Part shown: positions 1 through 11,800 of the stretch, piece after piece
Numbering within the stretch: the first letter of the stretch is position 1
Layout of the letters: each line of letters begins with the position of its first letter
From: an uncultured Lachnospiraceae bacterium
Lineage (GTDB): Bacteria > Bacillota > Clostridia > Lachnospirales > Lachnospiraceae
Reading direction: 5' to 3'
Assembly (NCBI GenBank): GCA_902786365.1
Contig: CADACD010000014.1
Span: 1 to 64,000 of the forward strand
Length of the DNA stretch: 64,000 bases
The notes under the pieces: generated by a model
Databases searched by the model: none
The model's input: only the letters and a program-made list of their open reading frames with translations
Told to the model about the DNA's origin: nothing
Position numbers and translations under genes: made by a program

Positions 1-2274
1 ACTTCCACCTCCTGTTCCATTTGTACCATTTGTTCCGTTTGTGCCATTCGTACCTGCCGCATTATTTACTTCTGTTGTAATGCTGCTTACCCTGTCAGCG
101 ACATCATAGGTATAACTTATTTTTCCAAGGTCATATGTTGTCTTTGATGAAAGCCTGCTGTATTCATCATAGGCATAACTGATACTTCCGTTACCATCCG
201 TAACACTTACAAGTCTTCCAAGTGTGTCGTATGCATATACCGTATCACCGTCATTGTCTGACACCTTGATAAGCCTGTCATTTTCGTCATACAGATAGGC
301 TGTTTCTATTCCGGAATAGTCTCTGCATGACTTTACATTTCCCATTATATCATATGTGTATTCTTCTGTCTGCCCTGCAGCGTTGATTATTTTTACAAGC
401 CTTCCTTCTCCGTCATACTCATACTTTGTTTCATTTCCTTTTGCATCACACACCTTTGTAAGGCTGTAAGTCTCATTATAGGTGTAGGTGTATATTCCGC
501 CGGCTGCATCCGTAACGGATATCAGGTTGTCTGCATTGTCGTAGGCGTATAATGTTGTATTTCCGTTTCTGTCTGTGGAAGAAATCTGTCTGTTTCTTGC
601 GTCATATACTGCGCTTTCTGTCTGTCCGTCAGGATATTTAATTCCTGTCTGGTTTCCGTTTGCGTCGTAGGTAAATTCAAACGCGTTTCCAAGGGCATCT
701 TCTTCCTTTACTAACTGTGAACGGCTGTCGTACTCAAAAACTGTTATATTTCCGTATGCATCTGTGATGGAGGTGTTTCTGTTCATGCAGTCGTATGTAT
801 ATGCTGTTGTTCCTCCGTCTGCCCCTGTATATGTAAGGACGTTGCCGCTGGCATCATAGGTGTAGGTTTCCTCTGCACCGTCCGAATATATTTTCTTTAC
901 AAGTCTGTTCAGTTTATCATATGTCATTGTGATGGTGATACCCATACGGCTTTTTGCTGTGATGTTGTTTCCGTTTGCATCGTAGGTAAATTCTTCCGAT
1001 GTTCCGTCAGGATATGTTACTTTTGTCAGATTGTCCTGACTGTCATAGGTATAGGCAGTACGCCTGTTTTTGGCATCTACAGATGCTGTCATGTTGTTTC
1101 TGAAGTCATATTCGTATGCTGTCACCACACCCGTATTGCTGACTGCTGAGATGATATTTCCTGCCGTATCATAGCTGTAGGTGGAGGTATATTCCTGTAC
1201 ACTTCCGTCTGCCTCTGTCCTCTTTACGGTGACACCCGTACATCTGCCGTCTGCACTGTAGCTGTATTTTGTCTTATTTCCGTTACCGTCTTCCATTGAT
1301 ATGAGGTTTCCGTCACTGTCATAGACAAGCTTATGCACGGTTCCTATCTCATCCGTAACTCCTGTCAGCTTTCCATCTGACGCATAGGTAAGCTCTGTAT
1401 CATTTCCAAGGGCATCTGTCATTTTTGTCAGATTGCCTTTGCTGTCATAATCCATTGTCATAAGGACGCTGTCTGCCATTTTTATGCTGTTAACTATATT
1501 AAGTTCATTATACCCGAGCTCCTCTGTCACTCCGTCTGCATTGGTAAGGGAAGTAAGATTGTTACTGCTGTCGTAATGATAGGTGGTTATGTTGCCGTTT
1601 GCATCTTTCTTTGTAAGTAGATGATTATTTTCATCATATGTATTTTCCGTTACATTTCCAAGGGCGTCAATTACCCTGAGGACATTTCCATTGTCGTCAT
1701 AAATATAGACTGTCGTATTTCCCAGTTTATCTTTTACCGTCTCTGTTCTTCCGTCTATATCATGCTGATAAACAATTTCATTTCCATCAGCATCAATGGT
1801 CTTTGCAAGTCTTCCATCTTCATCATACACATTTCTTGCCACTGCAATTCCCGATGGGTCTATGATATCAATCAGGTTATGGTCATCATCGTATGTGTAT
1901 CCGACTGTCCTGCCTGCATTGTCTGTGACGCTGATAAGGTTATCATTGCTGTCATAAGCATATTCCATCTGATTGATAACATTTGCATTACTGTCTGTTT
2001 CCTCTGCTTTGACAATTCTGTTATTATTATCCCTTGTAAATGTGATTCCTTTTCCGTCAGTGTGTTTGAAGCCTGCGTTTGTGACGGTGACTTTGTTTCC
2101 GTTTACATCCTCCATGCTTAAAAGTCCGTGCTGTTCATCAAGATACAGCTTTGTTCCGTCTTCCCTAGTAAAAATATAGGAATGGTATTCAAGCATATCC
2201 AAGTCCTCAAACAGCAGGCTACTTCCATAAAGCATTGCACTGTTATCGCCGTTAAATATATGTACTTTTACCTG
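1..2274 (-). CDS. Orphan Rhs/YD-repeat cassette, 5'-truncated and running off the left edge
   Basis: One minus-strand frame is open from an in-frame TAA at 2275-2277 to position 1, about 758 codons, and continues outside the window. It encodes back-to-back YD repeats (for example TVGYTYDDDHNLIDI and YEYDGEGRLVKI) but no signal peptide, no N-terminal Ig-like region and no evident ribosome-binding site. The first ATG is at 2235. The first residues (NGDNSAMLYGSSLLFEDLDM) match the interior of the full-length Rhs gene at 2825-12538, so this is a displaced 3' part of an Rhs gene. Similarity is near-identical over the first ~190 codons and then decays, though both frames remain colinear. A 9-bp microsatellite encoding TNG repeats lies at about 1-50. 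It is probably not translated on its own; it would be a donor for tip switching. The C-terminal tip and any second toxin lie beyond the left edge. Confidence 0.8.
1700..2274. repeat. Direct repeat A, copy in orphan Rhs cassette (partner about 6285-6855)
   Basis: The two stretches read in the same orientation and share long identical runs, with a nearly constant offset of about 4585 bases. The similarity starts sharply at about 2274/6855, where the orphan frame has a stop codon just upstream. Going left it fades gradually into ordinary divergent YD repeats. Recombination between the copies would remove the intervening toxin tip and immunity gene and fuse the orphan end to the full-length gene. 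Confidence 0.8.
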
Positions 2275-2297
2275 TTACAATTTAGCATTCCACAATT

Positions 2298-2735
2298 TCA
2301 TATATTTTTAAAAAAATATACTATTAATGCCACTATACAAAATATCATCAGAATCAAACCAGGAATTGAGAGAAATACTGTTATGAATATATCTTTATGA
2401 CCGTTATATATAATAAACTGATTCCTTTCACTGTTAAATCCTATCTCAACTCTTTGCCCTACTTTATACTTATTGGGATTTCCGCTGCCATTTTCCCAAT
2501 CATATATTTTGTATTCATTACCATCATTATTAAATAAAATAACCGGTGTATATGCTGTTCCTGTTCTTCTATTTTCTACTTTTAAAACCTCAACAATTTC
2601 GGCTTCACATTTTACAACTTTTTTACTTAATCTAGTATTTATAATATGTGATAACGTAGGCCATGTTAACATCCACCCCAGAATAAACACTGTAACAGGC
2701 TGTGTCAATATTACAAGAAAAGCTATGTATTTCAT
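2298..2735 (-). CDS. Small membrane protein, DUF3592-like; candidate immunity protein for the Rhs toxin
   Basis: The 145-residue protein has a transmembrane segment at about residues 2-23, a soluble middle of about 90 residues and a second membrane segment at about 113-141. The middle (YTPVILFNNDGNEYKIY, then NKYKVGQRVEIGFN) has the feel of DUF3592 proteins, a family I recognise by pattern only. The start is supported by GGAGG eight bases before the ATG. It lies 89 bases downstream of the Rhs gene on the same strand with no terminator between them, and immediately before the orphan cassette. In polymorphic toxin loci this is the slot of the immunity gene. A membrane immunity protein would fit a toxin that acts at the membrane. 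The immunity function is inferred from position. Confidence 0.7.
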   Translation of the reverse strand: MKYIAFLVILTQPVTVFILGWMLTWPTLSHIINTRLSKKVVKCEAEIVEVLKVENRRTGTAYTPVILFNNDGNEYKIYDWENGSGNPNKYKVGQRVEIGFNSERNQFIIYNGHKDIFITVFLSIPGLILMIFCIVALIVYFFKNI

Positions 2736-2824
2736 AATATTATCCTCCTAATTTGACGTTCATGATTTAGAAATTCTATCCTCATTTTTCACCTTCCTTT
2801 TATTTATCATTAATTTAATATTTC

Positions 2825-5800
2825 TCATCTGATATGATTAATCATATTCCAAATATCCTCAAACATATCATATTCTACTTTTCCGGCAATATTATACAAA
2901 GCGTCTTTTACAAATTCATATGCAATATCTCCATCTTTAATCATCTTTTCTGTCAAATCCATAAGCTTTTGTTGTACGGGACTTTTTTTCAAATTTTCAC
3001 AATATTGTTTTATTGCCTCCTCAGATTTCAAATGATCTTTATATCCGGCTTTTAGTGATATAAAATCTATTGATACCAAAATTATTCTTATAATAATTTC
3101 TTCATAATCCCTTTCTTTTATTGCATTAATTAACTCTCCCAAATCTGAGCCAAATGCATAGGCACCTATACCAAGAGCCACAGCTGCTGTCGGAGGATTC
3201 TTTGCAAATATAGAGACTATAGTAAATACTGCAATGCCTATACTCACACTTGCCTGAATTATACTAATTATAGTCTGTTCCTCAGTAAAGAGTTCGTATA
3301 CTGTATATCCAATACTAAACAAACTAGCAGCAACTGTTACTTGGTCTACCCACGTTTTCATTTTAAAAGCTATGATAGCATTACTGCTTATAGTACTGAT
3401 ATCACTGCATGTTGTAACTATAAATTCCATAAGTGAAAAATTCCCACTCGGATCCTTATACACCACCGGATTTGCCGATGCATACAGATATTTATGCAGG
3501 CTCAGTGCATCATACACATCTCCCTGATAAGTATCTCTCTGTGTGAATGTACCTGTCGCAGGATCCATATATCTTGCCCTGAGATAATACAGACCTGATT
3601 CGCTGTCATATTCCTCGCAGTTATACAGATAAACATTATCTGTTGTCCCTGTTTTTGCAAGCTGATTCCCATATGCATCGTACCTGTATGTGTCGCTTAT
3701 ATTCCCTGAAGAACCGGATAAACTGCTGACACTTCCATGTCCGTCAAAAAGATAATATGATACCTGTGAGGCTTTTTCCATGCTGATTAACCCGGTTCCT
3801 CTTGTATAATATTTCACCGGCACACCATTTCCATCTGTCTCTGCCAGTACATATGAAAGTTCTCCGGTACTGTCCACCACATATTTTATCTCATCTGTCC
3901 CATCACTTTTTCCTGTTCTGTTTCCTTCGTAGTCATATGTATATGTGTATACATTTCCATCACTGCTGTAATATTTTGAAAGTTTATTCTGTGAATTGTA
4001 TTCATACTGCTCACAGGTACTTCCATTCAAAACTGAAACAAGATTTCCGTTCAGATCATATGTATATACTGCCTCATTTGCCCCGCATACTTCCTTTACG
4101 AGCTGGTTGTCTGTATTATATGTGTATGTTACAAGCGTATTTACCTGACTGCTGTCATGGTCTGTTATTCCTGTTATGTCACCATCTGATGTCACAAGTT
4201 TTGAAAGCCTGTTTCCAACAGCATCATATGTATATACAGTGACAATACTTCCTGACACATTCTGCGGTGTATTTTGCGTAATATTCTGTAGTGTATTCTG
4301 TGTTAAATTTTGTATGGTCTCTTTTGTAAGCCTTCCTGCGGCATCATATTCATATTCTGTTTTCAATGTGCCGTCTGAAGTGACTTCCTCTATTGATACA
4401 GGATATCCGTTTTTGTCTCGTCTGTATATGTATTTCTTTATTATATTTTCATTGCTGTCTATGATGTCTTCCTGTATGAGATGTGAACATGCATCATAAG
4501 CATACTGCATTTTTATGCCGTTTGCATAGGTCAGTGCTGTTCTGTTGCCAACACTGTCATAGGCATACACTGTGATATTTCCATTGTGGTCTGTTACTCT
4601 CACCAGTCTTTCAAGCAGGTCATATTCATAAGATGTACTTCCATAAGGGGTGGTAATCTTTTTCACCTGTCCTGACAGGGTATATTCATATCCGACTGTT
4701 ATCTGGGCTGCATCTGTTTTTGAGATGATTCTTCCACTGTTATCATATGAATAATATATCGTTCCGGTTCTGTCTGTCACTGAAACAAGACGGTCTGTAT
4801 CACTGCCTTCTTCATCTTCATAACTGTATAAGGTCTGCTCTCCATTCACGCTCTTCTTTTCAAGCCTTCCAATACCATCATATGTATATTCGGTAATGTT
4901 TCCGCCAAAATCGGTAAATTTTATAATTTCTCCCGAACTGTTATATTCATAGGTCTGAAATGCACCTGCTGCAGTTATTTCTTTTGTCATTCTTGACATG
5001 CTGTCATACTCATATTTTGTCTTCCTGCCAAGTGCATCTGTTATTTCCGTAAGATTTCCGCATTCATCATATTGATATGATGTACAGTTTCCTAATGCAT
5101 CTGTCAGTTTCACCAGATTTCCGGCACCGTCATATTCATATTCTGTATGATTTCCTTCTGCATCTGTTTTCTCTGTCATTCTTCCCCTGGCATCATAAAC
5201 ATATACTGTCATGCTTTCATCCGGCATCATCTGTTTTGTGCAGTTTCCTTTCAGGTCATATTCATATTTAAAAATATTCCCTTTGGCATCTGTCACTTTT
5301 GTAATATTTGCATCCATGTCGTACTCATATTCCGTACGGTTTCCATATGCATCAATAACTGCGGTGTTCCTGCCCATTGAATTATATTCATACTTCGTAA
5401 CTGCACCATCTGCATTTTCTGTCTCAATCACATTTCCAACGGCATCATATTTATATTTTTCCATTCCTCCGTTTTCGTATGTTTTTGATACCATTCTTCC
5501 CACTTTGTCATATGTCATGTTAATTGTCTGTCCATATGTATTAGTCGCAGATATGGTATTTCCATTTGCATCATATGTAAATGTCTCAAATGTATTATCA
5601 CAGTAAGTAATTTTTATCAGATTTCCAAGACTGTCATACTCGTATTTTGTCTTATTTCCATTTGCATTAATCATGGAAGACAGATTTCCAAGCACATCAT
5701 AGTTATAATGTGTTGTATTTCCAAGCGGATCTGTTTTACTGACAACATTTCCATCACTGTCATAGGAATAATATGCCTCAATATTTTCTGTTCCTGATGA

Positions 5801-8800
5801 AGTTGTTCTGAGGGCAGATGTTTTGATACATCTTCCGTCTGTATCTCTTGTATATACTACAATATTGCCGTTTGCATCCTTTGTTTCTGAAACATTTCCG
5901 TTACTGTCATATTTATATGACATCATGACACCTATTTTGTCTGTTGCAGAAAGCATATTTCCTTTGCTGTCATATTCGAGTTCTGTGGTGTTTCCGTTTG
6001 CATCCGTAACTGATGATACATTTCCGTTTGCATCATATTCAAACTGACCAAACAAGAGGTCATCTTTGGTAATACTTACAATCTTATTATCCTGATATAC
6101 GGAGCTTATTGCTGTTCCTTCTTTATTTACCGTTGTTATCAGGTTATTATTGGCATCATATGTATAGCTTGTTATATTTCCTAATGCGTCTGTCTTTGTA
6201 AGAACATTATTACTGGCATCATATGTATTTAACGACACATTTCCTAATGCGTCAACCGTTTTCAATATATTTCCGTTTTCATCATATGTATAAACTGTTG
6301 TATTTCCAAGTCTGTCCCTTACTACCTCTGTTCTTCCGTCAATATCATGTTCATACTCTATTCTGTTGCCATCTGCATCAATGGTCGCTGCTAATCTTCC
6401 GTCTTCATCATATACATTTCTCGCAATGGCTGCTCCCGAAGGATCGATAATATCTATCAGGTTGTGGTCATCATCGTATGTGTATCCGACTGTCCTGCCT
6501 GCATTGTCTGTGACACTGATAAGGTTGTCGCTGCTGTCATATGCATACTCCACTTTATTGATGACATTTGACTGGCTGTCTGTTTCTTCTGCCCTGATAA
6601 TTCTGTTCTCTGCATCTCTTGTGAATGTGATTCCATTTCCGTCAGTATGTTTAAAGCCTGCGTTTGTGACAGTGACTTTGTTTCCGTTTGCATCCTCCAT
6701 GCTTAAAAGTCCGTGCTGTTCATCAAGGTACAGCTTTGTCCCGTCTTCCCTCGTGAGAATATAGGAATGGTATTCAAGCATATCCAAGTCCTCAAACAGC
6801 AGGCTGCTTCCATAAAGCATTGCACTGTTATCACCATTAATTGAAAGTTTTACCTTTGGATTTGTAACGCATCTGAAACTTACATTGACACTATATATTG
6901 GTATGAGTGCCTGTCTTTCCGGAGAAAGCATAAGTTCAAACCTGTCGCTTGTTCCATCACCATAAGTGATGATGATATCATGACAGTCTGTCTGTGTAAT
7001 ATAGTATCCTGTAGAAAATTTCTCTCCTGTCTGTGTCTGGGAATATCCGTTACATATATCAGAAGCTTCCTTTAATCTGATATCCATAAGCCCCATGCTC
7101 CAGCCTGTTCCGAAGTCTCCTGATGCCTTGTTACGGCTGTCATAGTTTCTTGTGAGGCTTAACGGGATTCCTGCCACGTTTGATGTGATGTCGGTAAAGC
7201 CGATTGACATGTTGCCGACTTTTAAGTTTCCCTCTACATAGATGTATCTCTCTGTCCTGACTCTGTGGCCTGCCATGTCAACAGCCGTAAGTCTTAATAC
7301 ATATCTGCCGTTTAACAGCTTTGTTGTGTCAAGTGTGCCGAGTTTTCCGTCCGTCACCGGCTCTGTTCCGCGGCTCAGTTCTATATAGTCGTCTGTTCCC
7401 TCCTGCTTGTATTCAAGTGTGTAATATTTAAGTTCTTTATCATCGCTTACTGTTCCCATGATATCTGTCATGGTTTTTATGATACTTTCAGATTCAGGTG
7501 TTATAAATTCTGCCACCGGATAAGTATCATCATCAGCATCCAAGAACCACAGATCTGCTGATACAGACTGTCTCTCTGTGCCAATGTCCGCACTTAGTAT
7601 AACCTCATATTCTCCATAGGAGGCTGCTGTTACTTCTGCTGTTCTTCCATGTATGGCTGTCTCTGTTTCCTGCCCTGTCTTCCTGTTTTTTAATACCAGC
7701 TTTACATTTTCGGCGGTATCAGGATAGGCAAGGTATGCTGTTACGCTTTCGTTTACGGATGCTGTCGTTTTTCCGAGTACAAGGTTTAACTTTCCTGTTC
7801 CCGGTTCGTCAGCTTCGCCGCCTGTTTCGCCGCCGTATCCTTCATCGACTGTTCCGTTTGGTGTTACCGTGATGGTATATTCTGTCTTTCTTGCATTTCC
7901 GTATGCATCCTCTGCCTCTATGATGACTGCATAATCGCCTGTCTCGTATGGCTTAAGACTGTAGGAAGCGATTTCGTCATCATCAATGCCTTCTTCACCT
8001 GCCGCTATGATGAGGGCACCTGATAATGTTCCGTCTGTCTGTTTTTTGCCAAGTGTTACGGTATAGACAAGGCTGCTCGCATCTGCGATGGTTCCTCTTA
8101 AATCAATGTTAAGACTTTCCCCTTTGATTTCTGCGTTAAGCTCTGCAATGATAACCGGCGGTTCTGTATCAGAGTTTCTGCTGATATCATCGCCGGTGGT
8201 TCCTGCTGTGTAGGTAAATCCTGCCTTCGTTGTGGTCTGGTTTCCTGCGCTGTCTTCTGCCGTCAGCATGACACTGTAGTCTCCTGAGGCGAGCCCCTGT
8301 GTGCTTATGGTTCCCAGTACTTCCTCTGACTTTGCCTCAGTTCCTGTTACTGAAAGTATCTCCTCACTGTCGCTTCCTGCGCTGTTCTTTTTGCATACTT
8401 TCAGTGTATAGTTTTTCAGTTCCGTTTCATCATTAACTGTGCCTGCTATCTCAATAAGACTGTTTTCATTGTCAAGGGCAATGTCACTGATGACTGCCGT
8501 CGGAGGTATTCTGTCTCCTGAGCCGGTATGCTCCACGGTCAGCAGCATATAAACGGATGAACTTAATCCTGCCTTGTCTGTCGCTGTTATTTCAATTTTG
8601 TATACGCCTGCTTCGAGGGTGTCTGTCTCTACGGTGGCTATGGTTCCGTCGATGATTTCTTCTGTTCCTTCTGCAAGAACAGTTTCCTCCTGTCCGTCGG
8701 TTTGGTCTTCCTGTGTCTGTCCTTCTTCCGGTTCTTCCTGCTCTCCTGTGACGACTCTGCTCTGTACTACCCTGTATGAGGCGAGTGCCCTGTCATCGGT

Positions 8801-11800
8801 GATGCTTCCTATAATATCAACATTTCCTGTCACTGTGCCGTTTTTTGGTGATGTGATGATAATGGCTGGAGGTGTTGTGTCGCTTTTGTCTGTCACCCTC
8901 ACTGTTTTTTCGGCGGTTCCCTCATTGCCACAGATGTCTGTTGCTGTCAGGGTTATTTCAATTTTTCCTGCTTCATCCGGAACATATGCGTATCTTCCCG
9001 GCTGCACGGCTATTTCAGTTCCGTTGACTTTCAGGCTGATTCCTGTCACACCGTAATCGTCTGTTGCTATGGCTTCAATATATAAGGCTTCGCCTGTTTC
9101 TACGGTTTCTTTGCTCACAATAATGCTGCACTGTGGCGGTGTATTGTCATCCGGTCTTACATATTCCCTTGCCTCGGAAGTTCTTACTGCCTGTACTGCC
9201 GGACGGCTCCATGTTCCCTCTATATCCTTTACCTCATATTTGATGAGATATGTGGTTCCCATAGTGACTTCTGTCGGAAATCTTCCTTCTGTCCACTCTG
9301 CCTCTCCCATTTCCTTGTAGTAGAATTTTTCTTCCCTTATACCTTTTCTCACATCCGATGGGTGGTCAGGATCTTCACTTTCATAGATGACATTTACCAT
9401 GCATGTATTTGCGTCGGAAGGCTTCTGTGTTGTGGTTACCGTGACGGATGCTGCAGGGCGGTTCTGTGCAAGGATAAGCTTCTGGTATTCATCTGTATCT
9501 GCCCATCTAATATAGGTATCAAGTGCATTGTTTTCCTGTGTCGGATTATCACTTACCCTGTGGGTAACGGTGTATGCGCCGGCATTTGTGAACATGGTAA
9601 CCGGTTCACTTCTCTGTATCGTTTCAGGCCCGGTTTCTTCTTCTCCAAATACTGATGCGTCATAAAGGTACTCCCAGATTTCTTCGCCTGTCGCATCACC
9701 TTCCGGATCGCTGTATGTATCTTTATAGGTGACTTTTTCATCCGTGGTGATGGTATAACCGATAGAATAATCCTTGCTTTCTATATCTGCGATGATTCTT
9801 GCTACAATCTGGTCAACTGCTGTTTCAACTGTTATTTCGTCTGTCTCTGTATTTTCGTTGTCTTCATTGTTTTCATGATCTTCCTCATTTTCACTGTCTT
9901 CCCCATTGTCTTTTGCATATGTGAGACTGATATTTTCTCCGTTTCCATCGATGGCATTGACAAGGCTGTTGTACTGGTTGATGGTATTTTCGTTGCCTAT
10001 GCCAAAGAACATTGCGTCCTTTGATATCAGTGCCGCTGCCACGTCTGCCATTCTGTCGGTATCGGACAGCTCCGGCACGGAGGTTTCGCTTAAATTGATG
10101 ACATAATGGTTTGTTCCCGGAGTCCATTCATGATTGTTTACCACATCAGACAGACTTTCTCCTGTAATTGTCTGCATGACGATATTTTTAAAGGTAAAAT
10201 AGGACTGCTGGTAGCAGCCATGGCTTCTATGACTGATGATTGGTCCGTATCCATAGGCTTCAACGCCATCATCCGGAAGTACATATTCATTTATTATAAT
10301 GCTGTCCCCATCATAAACAGTAATGGCATTTCCATTTACTACTATTTTAAAATGGTGGTTTGCATACACGTTGGTAATTCCAAAGGTCTGAAGAAGTCTT
10401 CCGGCATACTGTACATACTCGTATGAACCATTTCTAAAATTAGACAGATTTGTTTTATTAATCTGCACGAGCTTTAATCCTGAATCTGTTACAAGAATGC
10501 AGTATCCCTGAATATAATTTTCTTCGTCTGAAACAACTGTATTAAATAAGAAACCACCGCCTTCCATACTGTGCCAATCAGTGGCATCTCTCTGCAAATC
10601 AAACTCAAATACTTTTCTGCTCGGATCATCATCCTTAATATAAAGGAAATCCTTTAATGGTGCCCAAAAATATCCTACCATCTTTATGTCATTTCCATTA
10701 TAAGTAATATGATGCTCCAGACATTGATCCCAATCCTGATAATTCTGATGGTCATATTCCTTCCATGCAAATGTATCCTTTGCCGTGAGAGCTGATGTGG
10801 ATACAGTGCTGACATTTGCTTCTATTCCAAGTTCGGCAAGCTTTTCCTCTACTCCTGCCGTAACCTCTGCATATTTTGCCAAAAGTTCACTGTCCGCATT
10901 ACCTACCGTGAAAATGATGTCAGAAAGTTTGCTCTTTTCCATAGACATGGCTGACACAGGTGCCTGATTGGTTATCTCAAAGTCCCGGGCACAGCTTCCC
11001 CTCAGGTAAACACTGTCGTCAACTAATGACGGGATTGTATCCGTAAATGTCTCCTTTATATTAAGAACGACTCTGTATTTTCCTACTGTATTTAACTCAT
11101 AGGAAACTTCCGTCTGGTTTCCCTGTCTGGTATCAATGATTTCATCATCACTGAATTCACCATCGTTGTCAGCATCATGGTATAACACATAAGTTCTTTC
11201 GCTTATTGTGTCTCCAAGCTCTGATACGGAAGCATCCGTTACGAAGATATGTGCTGTTCCCTCGCTGTTTCTTACATAGACCGCCTCACTGTCTGTGCTT
11301 TCACCCTCTCCACAGCTTATATCAAACAGTGCCTGTGGTGCTGCATCCTCCACTACTGATATGGTGGTTTCTGCCGGGAAGTCATCATAACCGTCTGTTG
11401 CCATGGCACTGATTTTATAGTTTCCTGCCTGCTTAAATATCAGCTCCCTGTGATTCCACCGGGTGGCTGTTTCATCTAAGATGAAGAATACTTCTCCCTC
11501 TCCCGCCTGAATCTCATTGCCATTGCTGTCAATCTTTATGATGTTTATCACGGTATCTTCCTGTGACAGATATTCTGTTTCGCCTGTGAGATGAAAATCA
11601 AGCTCTACTTTTCTGTTGACCTTGCGGTTTCCTGTGACGCTGACTGCTGCAGAGTCAATCTGTGTAATATGCCTTCTTGGAACATATGGGCATACATATC
11701 CGGTGTTATCCCAGCCCTGTACCTTTACACAGTTGTTTCCGGCCTTGTAATCGCTGTAGTTAAGTACAACCGAATTGTTCCACAGAGTGGTCGAATTTCC

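Noticed and set aside
1621..2121. Plus-strand open frame of 166 codons
   Set aside because: It is antisense to the orphan Rhs frame, which has clear YD repeats. Its Ile/Cys-rich translation is the shadow of YD repeats, and it has no ribosome-binding site.
3802..6764. Many plus-strand frames of 60-150 codons inside the Rhs gene
   Set aside because: All are antisense shadows of the repetitive Rhs coding sequence, with Ser/His/Tyr-rich low-quality translations.
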